NCBI GenBank assembly: GCA_031769625.1
Contig: JAUIMM010000637.1
Span: 1,041,001 to 1,105,000, forward strand
DNA: 64,000 nucleotides
Direction: 5' to 3'
Source: Taudactylus pleione
Lineage: Eukaryota; Chordata; Amphibia; Anura; Myobatrachidae
Shown piece by piece: positions 33,032 to 44,916 of the stretch. Position numbers and translations under genes: made by a program. The notes below the pieces were generated by a model. It saw only the letters and a list, made by a program, of their open reading frames with translations, made no database searches and was not told where the DNA came from. The first letter of the stretch is position 1; each line of letters opens with the position of its first letter.

Positions 33032-34509
33032 AGCCGCGTATCCACTAGGCCAGGGGTGGCCAACCAGTCGTAGGCAAAGAGCCAAAAAGTATATGTAGTC
33101 AAGCGAAAGAGCCGATAGCATGTGCGCGCCGCATGCGCATGTGCAAAAAATGGGCCATGGCCTAGCTGTCACAAGGCCATGCCCCATTTTTGTGCGCACA
33201 CCTTTGGTATGACATTTGCAGGAGCATGAACTTGTGTCACACCCCCGATTTTAGTCACGCTGGGGGTGAGCCCAGGACATAGACAATACACATTTTACAT
33301 AATCTTCCCAATATACATTTGTTGAAGTGAAAGAAAAAGTCAGAGCAATATAGAAAACATTGAAATAGTCACGTTCACATAAAATACACAGAAACAAGCC
33401 AGATCCACATAAAATACATATTGAAATCCAGAACCATATAAAATACATTGAGAATGCCAGTGCCCATTATGCTGTGCCCCCTATAGTTGGGCCCCATATG
33501 CAGTGCCCTCCTGTAGTTGTGGCCATTATGCAATACCCCTGTAGCTGTGCCCATTAAGCAATTCCCCAGTAGTTGTGGCCCTTAAGCAATACCCCTTTAA
33601 CTGTGCCCATTATGCAATGCCCTCTGTAGTTGTGCCCCTTCTGCAATGCCCCCATTAGATGTGGCCCTTATGCAATGCCCCCTTGGAGCTGTGCCCATTA
33701 TGTTATGCCCCTTGGTAGTTGTGTCCTTTCTGCAATGCCCCCTGTGCCCATTAAGCAATCCCTCCAGCAGTTGTGCCCCTTCTGCATTGTCCCTTGTAGC
33801 TGTGCCCCTAAGAAATGCCCCCAGCACTAGCTCCCCCTCCCCGCCCACACCCCTATGCAGTAACTTACCTTCATGCTGGCACCACTCCACGCCGTCAGAG
33901 CTCCCGAGTCCCGCCGTTGCTGCTGCTGCTTCCGCCACCTGCTGGTTCTAACTGGATCCAACAGACGCGCGGACTCCTCACATCGCGGGTGACGTCATGG
34001 TGTCACCTGCGCACTGCATTACTGGGAACGCTGGCCTCTGAAGCTATCAGAGGCTTCTTTAGTCTCTGATGGCTTCAGAGACGAGTATTCTCAGTAATAA
34101 TGGGGGTCTGCCGAGCCGAGAGCCTGGGAGCTGCATTAGAAGCTCAAAAGAGCCTCTTGCGGCTCAAGAGCCGCGGGTTGGCCACCCCTGCACTAGGCGA
34201 TTAAATTGAACGATAATGACATCGGTATCGTGCAATCGCTCATTAATCGTTCACAAATCAGGCATGAAAATGTTGAAGACTACCAGTGATAAGCGTTCCC
34301 GCTGGTCGTTTTCGACATCAATCATCGCCTGAACATGACGGTCAATCTGGCGATAACGACAGATAGACCATGTTCAGGGATGAGGGAGGGTGCCTGCACT
34401 GAATGACATGTCGTTCAGTGTAGGCACTACAGGGGATGAGGAATGACTGTATGATTACAATGTTGTATGTCGTACTGTCATTCCAAGATCTACAAGGGGA
34501 TATGCACCT
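33032..34509. mobile_element. MITE with TAA target duplication, interrupted by a hAT
   Basis: Ends AGCCGCGTATCCAC and GGATATGCACCT are a loose inverted pair, flanked by TAA at 33029-33031 and 34510-34512. Without the nested hAT it would be about 330 bp. The part after 34199 shows hairpins (CGATAATGACATCGG..., GTGCCTGCACTGAATGACAT / ATGTCGTTCAGTGTAGGCAC). This agrees with the other TAA-flanked hairpin MITEs. Confidence 0.7.
33051..34190. mobile_element. Non-autonomous hAT, 1140 bp, CACTAGGC target duplication
   Basis: The ends CAGGGGTGGCCAACC and GGTTGGCCACCCCTG are perfect inverted copies typical of hAT (Charlie/SPIN-type) elements. The octamer CACTAGGC flanks it at 33043-33050 and 34191-34198. 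Inside, at about 33470-33830, is a tandem repeat of GTGCCCATTATGCAATGCCC type, the inverted form of the module in the 4643 and 41893 elements. No transposase. Confidence 0.95.
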
Positions 34510-34590
34510 TAACAAGTGCTGAATGTGTTGTATCAATGCTGGATACTAATTAGATACTTACGGGTATATTTACTAAAGTGCGGGTTTTTA

Positions 34591-34993
34591 AGGCCCCTAT
34601 ACATCAGCAATCGATTGTGGCAATTCTGCAATTTGCAATCAATTGTGTATAAAAATCTGCAATGTACAGTATGGGCTTCACATATTGCAGATTGCAACCA
34701 AAAAGTGATTGGAATTGTTAAATCAGATTGTCTAACATGTTGGATTTGACAGATGGATTGGGGCTGTAGATTGCTAGTGTATGAACATGATCAGCATATT
34801 TGCAGACCGTTACTAGTAAAACAATGGGCCTTTCAAGACTGGCAGATCTGTTTTTGCTGCAATCGATCTGCAAATCACTGAAAAGTTCTGTAATGTATGG
34901 GCGCAGATTGCTAGATTGGGAAATCCTAAAATCGAGCAACAAATCTTCAAATTGTTCAATTGTGGTTTTCAGATTGCTGATGTATGGGGGCTT
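34591..34993. mobile_element. GCCCCTATACATCAGCAATC MITE nested in a GGGTATATTTACT repeat
   Basis: Left GCCCCTATACATCAGCAATC and right GATTGCTGATGTATGGGGGC are inverted with one mismatch. The host sequence reads GTGCGGGTTTTTA on the left and resumes TTTTAGAAGTGG on the right, so a TTA (up to TTTTA) duplication fits PIF/Harbinger. Internal GCAGATCTG and GCAATCGATCTGC words pair. Confidence 0.75.
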
Positions 34994-34999
34994 TTAGAA

Positions 35000-36014
35000 G
35001 TGGCGATGTAGAGATGACCTTTGGCAGCTCACAGGCATGCCTAAATATGTAAAAACATATACACGGCTTCTTTTAAAATAAATCTCTCTTGTAACCTTGC
35101 TCTTCAAAAAGCCTTAATGTTCTTTTGAATTATGTCGTTTTTTTTTTAAATAGTGAACAATGTTACAAACTGTTGGTCTTCTCTAATTTGATTTTGAACA
35201 CAGATAATAATGTAATTCCCCCGTTCAAACCAAATTATTAATCTGAGGATCTTCACCAGAAAATATGCTGATAAATGAATCTTCTGCACAGATAATGGTA
35301 AAACAGGAGCGAGGACTGTCAGAGCATCAGTTGCAGTGACTCACTTTAGTCTTTACGGGACAGTCCCCAGTTTGAAAAAGAACAGAACGTACATAGCGAT
35401 GCATGCACGAGATTAACCTCAGCGTAGATGATGAACAGATAACTCACCAATATGGTGACAACATTTATGCGAGCAACATTAAAAACGGAACCAAACAATA
35501 GGGGCGCGAAACCGTTGATTAGAGTTCGCTGACCTTTATGACAAGATGACAACCAATGTTTTTTTACTGGCATGTTTAGAAATAACTAATAATGTGGTTT
35601 TCTTCCCAACTAATTATCTGTAGGGTCTAAAAGACAAATGGATTCAGTGATTGGCAGTCAGTGATTAATGGCCCGGGATCATATTTAGACCCAAATCTAC
35701 TGGGATAGTTAAATTTTTTTATGGTACTGCTAGTAAGTTGGAATGGATGGGATGTACTAAAGGGGAAAATGTAAACCCCCTGAAAATACAGTTTTCTAGG
35801 GTTTTACCACATTTCCCATATGTATAAAGCTTTTATTCCAGTATATAACACGGATAGTGGCGTTACCATATAGAAGCCTATAGGCTTCTTGTCGGGACGC
35901 CTCCCCTGAGAGAGATCCTTCTTATCTCCTCCCAAGGCCCGCGGCCTTCAACGCATGCACAGTGCACAAACATTGGCCACGTACGTGAATTCTCTCCTTT
36001 TTGTTCCTTGCTGA
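35000..36014. other. Intergenic, no gene seen
   Basis: No recognisable ends or tandem repeats apart from ATAGAAGCCTATAGGCTTCT near 35871, which is related to the 11415 word. Nothing coding is supported. Confidence 0.4.
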
Positions 36015-36575
36015 GGGCCTGATTCAGCAAGGAACGCACGCTAGCAGACGCACGCACCCGTCCGCTGCGAGAATATGCTAATCAATGCATACGCACAGAG
36101 ACTGCAGCTCAAAATGCAGATGCCCAGCTCCATACTATGCCGCCCATCTCCCTTTACTCAAAGCCTGATGAATACGCAAGATAGTGTAAACATCGGTAAC
36201 ATTGAGAACCATCAACCACATTTGCATAATAGTGGTTGACCAGACCTCGCGCAGGATCTTGGCAACTTCCAGTGTGCACGGAGTCTCATCACTGCGTGGG
36301 GAACAGCAGTGACTAATTTATGCACGCCCCTAAAACTGCGTCCCAATACACAGGTATACCTGCGTTCGCCTGACCACCCCCCGTCACCACCCACAAACGG
36401 CACTTCCTGTCAATCGATATTGGTAGGGGTCTACATGAATGCTGCGTGTAGTCTGCGTACGCTTACCCGTCTGCACTGGCTAGTTCGCGCACGCTCTGTG
36501 TGATGCATGCGCAGTACAAAACCATCGGCCAAGTGCGTGCGTTCTCTCCTATACGTTGCTTGCTGAATCAGGCCC
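36015..36575. mobile_element. GGGCCTGATTCAGCAAG MITE (family 2)
   Basis: Left GGGCCTGATTCAGCAAG and right CTTGCTGAATCAGGCCC are perfect inverted ends, with AACGCACGC close inside both. Flanks TGA and TTA differ at one base. The interior includes AAACATCGGTAACATTGA and ACCACCCCCCGTCACCACCC, shared with 4044-4525 and 39717-40215. Confidence 0.8.
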
Positions 36576-36773
36576 TTAGTTAGGCTGATGTCTTTGCTTC
36601 CAGACAGGAAACAATGGATTCCAAATGTAAAATGCGCTGATTACATACTCACTGATCACATAGCTGCATACAATCAATGTGATGTCTATTTAAAGGCGCT
36701 CTTCTTACATCGTAAAAGCCGCGGTTACCTGGTTGAAAACTGGTGGAATTCAGAGTTCACAGATTGAATACTT

Positions 36774-36905
36774 TTCATTTTAATTAATTTTATTATTTTT
36801 TATTTATTAGGCGCCACCAAGTGTCTGTAGCACAGTACAAGGAGTAATAAAATGGTATAAGCAATCAATACAATATACAAAGATTATACTGCCAAAGTAC
36901 AATAC
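36774..36905 (-). mobile_element. L2 LINE 3' end fragment
   Basis: TTTATTATTTTTTATTTATT followed by AGGCGCCACCAAGTGTCTGT is the reverse complement of an L2 tail. It aligns with the better preserved L2 at 49046 (TTTATTTATATGGCGCCACA). Only the tail is left. Confidence 0.65.
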
Positions 36906-36984
36906 AGAGAGCATTGTGTATTCTGCTCCTGTATTTTGATCTATTGAATTTAAGTTACCGGACTTCAGCTCATTCCTTTATATT

Positions 36985-38355
36985 CTGTAAATTCTGTCGG
37001 CATCTCAACTGATGTCGGAATTCCAACGCCAGTGTTCTGGCCGCAGGTCGGCATTCCGGTGTCAGGATTTCAACAGCCTAGCATCCCAGTTGTAGGTAAA
37101 TTCACCACACCCCCCTGGAAGAAAATTCAGAGCCTTTGCAGGATGATAAAGCTCCCTGGGCTAGCCCCGCCCCAATACATGTGATGTCATGATATCACAA
37201 AGAGGCAGCCGGGCTGCCACCAGGACTGGGAAGCTGAGTTCCCAGCTTATCCTAAGGACCTGCAGAGTGACTCTCCGGTGTGTCTGCAGGCTGTCTGCAA
37301 GGCACCCTTGCAAGTCAAATCCAAGTGCCATCCTCAGCCTTGCGTCCTTGTGTTGGCAGCACGTGCACTCACCTAGTTACGACCTTGCAAATATTTGTAT
37401 CACCCACCGTTTCCTCAACCCTAACCTGCCCCTCCTGGAACACTCCAGATTACTGCCTCCGCATTGACCATCTGCCATGTTCACCTGTGTCCTACTGCTC
37501 ATACTGTCTCCAACTACCCCACCCTCACTCCTTTACCTCTCATGTCTTTCCTCTCTGCCTATAGGTACAGAGTTTGCACAATGGGAATTGCTTCCTGAAG
37601 TGGTACAAAGAAAGACAGGAGGGCAGGTCCACGGAGGCGTAGGATGCTCTACTGGCACTGGAGGAGGATGGTGATTGCACTTGAATAGACGAGCACTGAA
37701 TGCGCGGAGTGCAGATCCTGGCACACCGTTCGCAGAGAAGGTTGACTCAGGGATTGTGCTAGGATGGATGCGCACTAAGTACACGATATGCGAATCCAGA
37801 CGCACAGCTGGTACAGGAGGATAACACGTCATTGTACTCGGTTGGTGTGTACTGAGTACATGGTGTGCGAATTGAGACGCACCGGAGGATGACACAGTGG
37901 TTGTACTCAGTTGATGTGTACTGAGTACGCGAAATGCATCTCTTGATGCACCGGAGGGTGTTTGAAGTTGGAGAAGACTTGGGAGCAAGGAACAGGACCC
38001 TGGAACGAAGTGACAGCAAGCATACACAAGTAGTAATGATGTTGTACAGGCAACTTCCTGGTGTCCAGTACCCAGTTATATACCCTATGGTAGCAGTTCA
38101 TAGGAGGACAGCGTCAGCTGATCGAGACCACGCTACCATTGGCTGAAGGAACAGTCAGGTGAGAAAGACTATCATGGCTACACCCATGACGACAACCTCG
38201 GTAACCAAGACACAGAGCCGCACATGGAAGTCCAAGAGCACCTAAGGCAAAATCCTCAGCGTGTCACCCGCCGCACCTGACGTCTGACCGCACGAGAAGT
38301 CAGGAGAAGCCGGTGCTGGGGTGAGTAACGGCCGATCCTAGGCTGAACCCTGACA
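36985..38355 (-). mobile_element. Possible solo LTR and flanking repeat
   Basis: From about 37179 (TGTGATGTCATG) to 38355 (CCCTGACA) the sequence begins TG and ends CA, like the minus-strand chromovirus LTR at 52104-52852. It contains two to three degenerate units of a GTGTACTGAGTAC-CGCACCGGAGG type at about 37760-37965. Identical flanking pentamers were not found, so the boundaries and the LTR call are weak. The 36985-37085 part belongs to the GGGATGTAGTT family. Confidence 0.3.
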
Positions 38356-38402
38356 CAAACTCAGGACAAAATAGAAGTATCAAATAGACCCCCTCCCCAG
38401 CA

Positions 38403-38850
38403 GCGTGTTTAACAGAAGCATGCACAGATCACTGTGATCTGTGCATGCTTCCGAGTGTTAAACAGTCTTGAAAAAGTTAAAAACAAATGTTTAAAAAATT
38501 ACATGGGGTCCCTCCCGAAAGCATAACCAGCCCTGGACCTCTGAGCCCAGGCTGGTAGAAGAAAATCGGGGGAAAACCGAAGTGGGGTTCCCCCTTTTTT
38601 CTTTTCACCAGCAATGGGCTGAACCAGCCGGGGAGATTACACTGCAGCAGTGAGACACACAGCGTGGGGCACCCCTGACACATGGGCAAAACTGCCATAA
38701 GTGCAAGGGGTGCAGCAGCTATGGGGCTCATTTTTGGGGGGGATTTTAACCCTTTCATTGCTTTATTATACTCAGAAGCTTGCATAGATCACACTGATCT
38801 GTGCAGTATTTCTGTTAAACACTCTGCAGACAAGCAGAACTATTGTGTTC
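38403..38850. repeat. Dispersed repeat with paired GATCTGTGCA palindromes
   Basis: GAAGCATGCACAGATCACTG at 38416 and AGATCACACTGATCTGTGCA at 38786 frame a segment with AACCAGCCCTGGACC and GGGGTTCCCCC words. Related sequence lies at 9750-9870 and 47350-47600. Confidence 0.5.
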
Positions 38851-39224
38851 AGTTCAAATACGACTGAACACACACACTTGCAAACACGATTCCACACACC
38901 TTTGGAAAACGCGATTCAATCAAACTTGATTCTCAGTAAATTTGTGAATTTGTTTGAAACAAGACACCCTCATGTCCATGCGATGCCCAGCGTGTTTAAT
39001 ACTCATCCAGACTCGATTCTAAGTAAATTTACCCCCTTGAGTCCAGAAGAAGTGGAATTAGAGTTAGTAGAAATAATACATCTATATGACTTTACTGGCT
39101 AGTATGTACATGGTGGCTAGTGAGGGTGACATTATGGTTGGTAAAACTGACCACTCTTTATGCAAAACAGATTTATCCAAGTGTAAATACCTAAGCTGAA
39201 CCTTGCCTACTGCTATAGGATATA

Positions 39225-39713
39225 GGACCTCATTCAGACCCGGTCGCAAGCGCTGAGCGCTCGCAACCGGGTCGATGTTTAGGCACTGCGCACGTGCAGC
39301 GGCCGCACTGCGCGTGCGCAAGCCCCGGAGCGAGAGAGAAATTCTCTCGCTGCGGAGCTCACTACAAAAGTGGTGGCTGTCGATGTTGATTGACAGCTTG
39401 CCCTGTTTTGCAGGCAGGGCGGGGTGGTTTTACAAACAGAGGCGTTCCTTAAGGAACGCCTGCCGTTTTGTGGGCGGCCGCACTGACATCAGCAGTGATG
39501 TCAGTGGGGAGCTTTCTGCTCGATCAGAGCAGGAGGCTCCCTGGGGCTCGCGGTTGCCGAGACCCAACCTTAGGGTCTTGTCGCAAGCCCCGATGGTCGC
39601 GATGGTCTTGACCATCAACCTGGTCGGTCGCTAAAGCTGTGGGTGACCAGGAGGCCGCACTTGAAAAGAGAAGCACCCGCCCTCTTTCTTGCGACCGCCT
39701 CTGAATGAGGGCC
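39225..39713. mobile_element. Hairpin-chain MITE family 1, inverted, ATA target duplication
   Basis: Ends GGACCTCATTCAG and CTGAATGAGGGCC, flanked by ATA at 39222-39224 and 39714-39716. The order of hairpins is the reverse of the 10083 copy. The signature GATGGTCGCGATGGTC stem near 39595 has a degraded partner strand. Confidence 0.8.
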
Positions 39714-39716
39714 ATA

Positions 39717-40215
39717 GTGCTTGATTCAGCAAGGAACGCAGTTGCTAATATGCATGCAATTGGCCGATTGTTGCATACTGCGCATGCATATGCATCGCAA
39801 AGCGCGAACTAGCTATTGCGATCGGGATTGCGATCGCAGTGACTACGCAGACCCATCGCAGAGTGATTGATAGGAAGTGCCGTTTGTCGGTGGTGACGGG
39901 GGTTGTAGTCGGGCGAACGCAGGCGTGCCGGTGCGTTTTGACGCATAAATTATCCACTGTAAAGCCCTCCGCAGCCTGAGGCCTCATAACGTGAGTGGTT
40001 GTTAGCAATTTCTGAGTAAGGTCAGACCTTGTGCAAGTGTGCGTGAGGCTGTGATGGTACTCGATTGTACCGATGGTTTGCAGTCTTGCTAAACATTCCG
40101 GATGTGTGGTAAGTAAAGTGGGCGTCCTTGTGTAGTGCTACGAGGGAATAGCGATCGCAATTAGTTAGCATACTATCGCAGTTGAACTGCCTGCGTAATC
40201 GCTATTGCATACGCA
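39717..40215. mobile_element. Family 2 MITE fragment abutting a family 1 MITE
   Basis: TTGATTCAGCAAGGAACGCA starts directly after the family 1 copy. AGGAAGTGCCGTTTGTCGGT, GCAGGCGTGCC and GTACCGATGGTTTGC are family 2 words. The right terminus is not clear. Confidence 0.55.
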
Positions 40216-41148
40216 GATGCCAACGCGGGCCTAATAATACACTTCCCATGCATTACCTCAATTGCTGTCAATTAGAAATGAGTCACTGATGTTCAGGATG
40301 TGGGATCTTATTACAGGTATGTGCAAATCAGGCGTACATAGACGTTTCTCTACTAAACATGAAGTAAAATAACATAAGCAATAGGAAGGAAGGTGACAGA
40401 AAGTGCATCCGTGTTCCTCTCTTACATGTCTAAGGGTACACAGTGGTCAATTAAATAATAACTGAGGTGTAGAAATCACCATATGACATACTTGCCAACT
40501 CTCCCTCATTGAGACACTTGGGGGTGAAAGTCACACCAGACTAATATAAGAGACCTACTTTCAAGTCCCGCAGGACCTGAAGTACATACAAATAATCTTA
40601 TACCAACTACATAACAGCCATCATTTGCTGCTGCTCGTGGTGTGATATTATCTTTATCAGATAAAATTATTGCTATTTCAGTGGTGCGTTATTGAATTGC
40701 ACAGAGGGATTACTCTATTAATTTTATGTCGCTCAACAAAACTTTTTGAATCTATAGAGGGTAACTTTTTTCCCTATATGAGCTGGCTCCCTTAACTATA
40801 AGGGTTAAATATAAGGTATATGTTGTATGTATGTATGTCCGTTTGTGTAGGTTACCCCGTTTTAGTAATACTATATTAAAAGTTATATTTTAACTATCTT
40901 TATTTCTAAATGAGTGCCCCCAACAAAAAGTCTTCTTTCTCCTTTGGTCTCTTATTGTAACTCTCCCTCATTGTCAGGGAGACTCCCTGAAATAGTAGCA
41001 ATCACCCTGTCTCCCTGAAGAGTCTAGCAATCTCCCTCATTTCATCCTTACCCCCATTATGAAGCTATTATATTAAAAAACAGAGATAAATACATTCAAA
41101 TGGGATCATTAGTGTAATTTCCTTGCATTGGTTATTATAAGGCACAAT
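40216..41148. other. Intergenic with a CATACTTGCC repeat
   Basis: CATACTTGCCAACTCTCCCT near 40488 and CTCCCTCATTGTCAGGGAG near 40965 belong to a dispersed family (also 18778, 21030). Otherwise AT-rich with no feature. Confidence 0.45.
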
Positions 41149-41747
41149 GGGCATCATTCAGAGCCGCTCGTAAGCGGCCGTTCGCTCCTTCCGAGCGATG
41201 TTCACACATCTGCGCAAGCGTACGGTTTGTAATACACATGCGCGAACCAGTCAGTGCGCCCGAAAATCGTTTGTTCGCTATATAGCGAATGCCTGCTATT
41301 TTGAGTGACAGAGGGAGGCGTATGTGGGTGGTAACAGGGGAAGGTGCTTGAAAACGGGGAGTGGAATTCAGAACGCAGGCGTGCTTAAAGGTCAAAACGG
41401 GCATTTTAAGGGTGTGCATAATTAAAACAGCAGCGTCATTGACCACGTCACTTGGTTGTTTTATAGTCAGAACTGCTCGCAATATAGTGGTAGGAAAAAC
41501 CAGCCACAAGAATAGCGAGCAGTTCATACGCTGTTCGATGTACTCGATTAATCTATTAAATAGCGGACATGACGTATGATGCGAGCGGCCAGGGGGCGTC
41601 TTTTTCAAAATTACGACCGCAAGTTTTGTTCGCTCGTTCAGACTTATAGGCGTGAACAGACCGCAAAGAGCGAACGGTTCATTTGAATAGCCACCCCCTT
41701 TTTCTGAACGAGCGAGCGCAAATAGCATCCGGCTCTGAATCAGACCC
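41149..41747. mobile_element. GGGCATCATTCAG MITE (family 2-like), AAT target duplication
   Basis: Ends GGGCATCATTCAGAGCC and GGCTCTGAATCAGACCC, flanked by AAT at 41146-41148 and 41748-41750. A single minus-strand frame (41135-41749) happens to run through the whole element; it has no known motif and I treat it as incidental. Confidence 0.8.
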
Positions 41748-41892
41748 AATGATCCCTATGAATTTCTGAAAAGTATCAGTGTGTTTTCATCAACAAACAA
41801 TTCTTACTAACTGCTTTTGGGCTCGTTACATTTGGATGTAAGTCAGGTTTAGGACACGCCTCTCAGATTTATCAGTACACGCCCATTGTAAC

Positions 41893-43730
41893 TAGAGATG
41901 AGCGGTTCGGATTCTGTGGAATTTGAACCGCTCCGAACATTGGGGATCCGAGTCCACCCGAACCCTGTTCGGGTGTTCACCGCCTGACTCGGATCCCCGT
42001 TCGGGGCCGAACGGCGGCCGTCTGATGTCGGATTCTCACTAGAGAATCCGACATCAGGTCTCCTCGCGTGTAGGGCAGAGCGCAGTGATAGCGCTCTGCC
42101 CTACACAGACACAGACACACAGCCGCCAGCGGCAGCTGTGTGTTTGTTACAGCAGCCAATGAGAGTCACACAGACTCTCATTGGCTGCTGCACGGAGGGA
42201 GCCGGCTGGAGCTCACACATGAGCTCCGTCTTCCGGCTCCCTCCTCAGCGTGTGACAGAGCGGACGGCGCGGGAGCGGGGAATCAGGTAAGTTTTATTTT
42301 TTTTATTTTTTTACTTGTCAAAGGTCCGGGGGCGCTACTGGGGGGGGGTCTGCTACTGGGGGGGGCTATACTACTGGGGGGGCCATACTACAGAGGGGCC
42401 TGCTACTGGGGGGGGCTATACTACTGGGGGGGGTCTGCACTACTGGGGGGGTCTGCTACTGGGGGGGGCAATACTACTGGGGGGGCCATACTACAGAGGG
42501 GCCTGCTACTGGGGGGGGCTATACTACTGGGGGGGGGTCTGCTACTGGGGGGGCCATACTACTGGGGGGGATCTGCACTATTGGGGGGCCATACTACAGA
42601 GGGGCCTGCTACTGGGGGGGGCTATACTACTGGGGGGGTCTGCACTACTGGGGGGGGTCTGCTACTGGGTGGGGCTATACTACTGGGGGGGCCATACTAC
42701 AGAGGGGCCTGCTACTGGGGGGGGCTATACTACTGGGGGGGGTCTGCTACTGGGGGGGCCATACTACTGAGGGGCCTGCTACTGGGGGGGGCCATACTAC
42801 AGGGGGGGCCATACTACAGGGGGGGCCCATACTACATGGGGGGCTACTACTGGGGCAGCCTACTACTGGGGGGGCCTGCTACTGGGGCAGCCTACTACTG
42901 GGGGAGCCATACTACTGGGGGGCATACTACTGGGTGGCATGCTAATGGGGGGCATACTACTGGGGGGGCCTGCTAATGGGGGGCATACTACTGGGGGGGG
43001 CCTGCTAATGGGGGGCATTCTACTGGGGGCACTGCATAGTGGACCCTACTACTAAGGGGACTGCATAGGGGGCACCACTGCTGGGGGACATTGTGTAAGG
43101 GACACCGCTACTGTGGGCATTGTGTAAAAGGGTCACTACTGTGGGCATTGTGTAAAAGGGGCACTACTGTGTGTCGTAACATAAATAAGAGACACTACTT
43201 TATGGTGTAATGTGAATCAGGCCCTATGTGCGGTGTAATGCTAATAAGATTGTGCACTGTGACTCCTAGGGCCGTAGCCCACTTTGTAAACAAGTACTGT
43301 GACTCTGCTGGCCGTACCCCACTGGGTGGGTGCACTACTTTTCATTTCTGCCACTGCTGTGTGGCAATGTGTCATAGATGTGCTTTATACTGTGGTGTCT
43401 GTGTCGTTGTGCCGCTGCTTTGTCGCTTAGTAACCAGTCAGCTCACTGCAACCTTTGGCCAATAATGTTGAAAACAATATTATAAGCTGTGATATGGTCT
43501 AAATTGACTGGAAATTAATGTTATTGAGGTTAATAATACTCTAGGAAGAAAAAAAAGACCAATTTATGTGATTTTAGCTTTTTTTGTCAATTTTTGTAAA
43601 AAAATCCAAATCCAAATCCAAATCCAAAGCCAGTCACCGCAGTTTGGCAAATCCAAATCCAAATCCAAAGCCGGACGACGAATTAGAACCAAATCCAAAT
43701 CCGGCAAAAATGGTCCGGCGCACATCCCTA
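41893..43730. mobile_element. hAT-type element, 1838 bp, ATTGTAAC target duplication
   Basis: Ends TAGAGATGAGCGG and CGCACATCCCTA, flanked by ATTGTAAC at 41885-41892 and 43731-43738. The left 400 bp is a set of palindromes (ATCCGAGTC / GACTCGGAT, GCTCTGCCCTACAC, GCCAATGAGAGTC). The core is a G-rich array, then units of GGGCATTGTGTAAAAGGG type, then a CAAATCCAAATCC tract near the right end. No transposase is visible. Confidence 0.88.
42340..43030. repeat. G-rich minisatellite in the hAT core
   Basis: Units of ATACTACTGGGGGGGTCTGC, CTACTGGGGGGGGC and CCATACTACAGAGGGGCC repeat about 25-30 times with runs of six to nine Gs. The glycine/tyrosine/tryptophan-rich frames (278 and 151 codons) are its translation. 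Strong G-quadruplex potential on the plus strand. Confidence 0.9.
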
Positions 43731-44067
43731 ATTGTAACACGCGCTCATAGGTGCTGCTTTCACAATCTCCCTGAAATGCTTTTTCAAAAGTAGGCAAGTA
43801 TGCCTTTTGACAGTGGTTTCCAAAATGGGTGCTGTGGTACCCCAGGGTGCAGCTGGCCACTTGCAGGGGTGTCACTAGCTGGTGGTCCAGTCACACATTA
43901 AATTAAATGGGCTTTGTAGACTGGGCCATGTGCTGTCTGTTGCTTTAGATAGACAGCGAGCAGCCATTTACACTGGCTACACTGTTTTATGTGTGGCTGG
44001 CATTCCTGCCCCCTCCTGCAGTTTATTATCCATTCTACTCCTCCTATGTGCAGCTTCTTACACACAG

Positions 44068-44916
44068 AGGGCTCTATTTATTAACATTATTTTGACTAAA
44101 TTATTTTAGTATAACCTATAGTTATTACAGGGCAATTGGAGTATAATTCGTAAAATTCTACTCCAACCCCTAAGTATCACTTATTTTTAGCAAGCAGATC
44201 GCATTTCCCATAATTGTAATGGGAAATGTGATCCGACCAGAGGGCCTGATTCAGAGCCGGACGCTCTGAACGAGCGCCCGCTCTGAATCAGGGCGTGTTT
44301 TTTTTTATTGCGAAGCAGCCTTTTGGACGCTCGCTTAGCTGTGGGTTACTACCCGCAGCTTATGCGAGCGTCCATGATGATGGTCGCGATGGTCAAGACC
44401 TTCGCGACCATCGGGCTTGCGACAAGACCCTTGAGCCAAAATCACTCCCACTGACATCACTAGTGATGTCAGTGGGGCCGGACCCAGACGGTAGGCGCTC
44501 CCATGGGAACGCCTCCGTCTGGGCAGCCACGCCCCTGGCACGCCCACCAAAGGGGGCGTGCTGTCACTCACCATCGACAGCACGCCCCCTTTGGTGCAAG
44601 ACCTGGAGCAACGGCTTCCCCGTCGCTCGCTGGGTCTCGCGCATGCGCACGACGGAGCTCCCTCCGTCGTGCGCATGCGCACTTGGGCACCATCGACCCG
44701 CTTGCGAGCATACAGCGCTCGCGAGCGGGTCTGAATGAGACCCAGAGTTACTAAAAATAAAATGTGAAAAAAATACCTGGGGAGGCCCTGTGATAATAAC
44801 GCCACCTGGAGGTGGCGTTATCCAGGGTCTCCCCTGGCTAATGGGGAGAGCAGAGCTGGGAGTCGGTCCCAGTAATCAGCTGTGTGGTCTAAACAGACTG
44901 CAGGCTGATTACTGTA
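44068..44916. mobile_element. GGGCTCTATTTA MITE, copy 2, interrupted and truncated
   Basis: From GGGCTCTATTTATTAACATT this follows the 19385-20282 copy: AATTGGAGTATAATTCG, GGGAAATGTGATC, then AGTTACTAAAAATAAA after a nested MITE, then CTAAACAGACTGCAGGCTGA. Homology stops at the point (ACTGTA) where the AT-rich minisatellite begins. Confidence 0.75.
44242..44743. mobile_element. Hairpin-chain MITE family 1, nested, AGA target duplication
   Basis: Ends GGGCCTGATTCAG and CTGAATGAGACCC with AGA at 44239-44241 and 44744-44746. The intact relative near 19590 (GACCATAGTTACT) shows the uninterrupted host. The signature stem at 44379-44412 has one mismatch. The GGGGGCGTGCTGTCACTCAC hairpin and the GCATGCGCACGACGGAGC palindrome are well preserved. 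Confidence 0.85.

Noticed and set aside
41135..41749. 204-codon minus-strand frame spanning a whole MITE
   Set aside because: It has no known motif, its limits follow the MITE ends, and related copies do not keep a frame. Chance openness in GC-rich palindromic sequence is the simpler reading.
42140..42976. 278-codon plus-strand frame rich in Gly, Tyr and Trp
   Set aside because: It translates the G-rich minisatellite inside a hAT element; the 151-codon frame beside it has the same origin.
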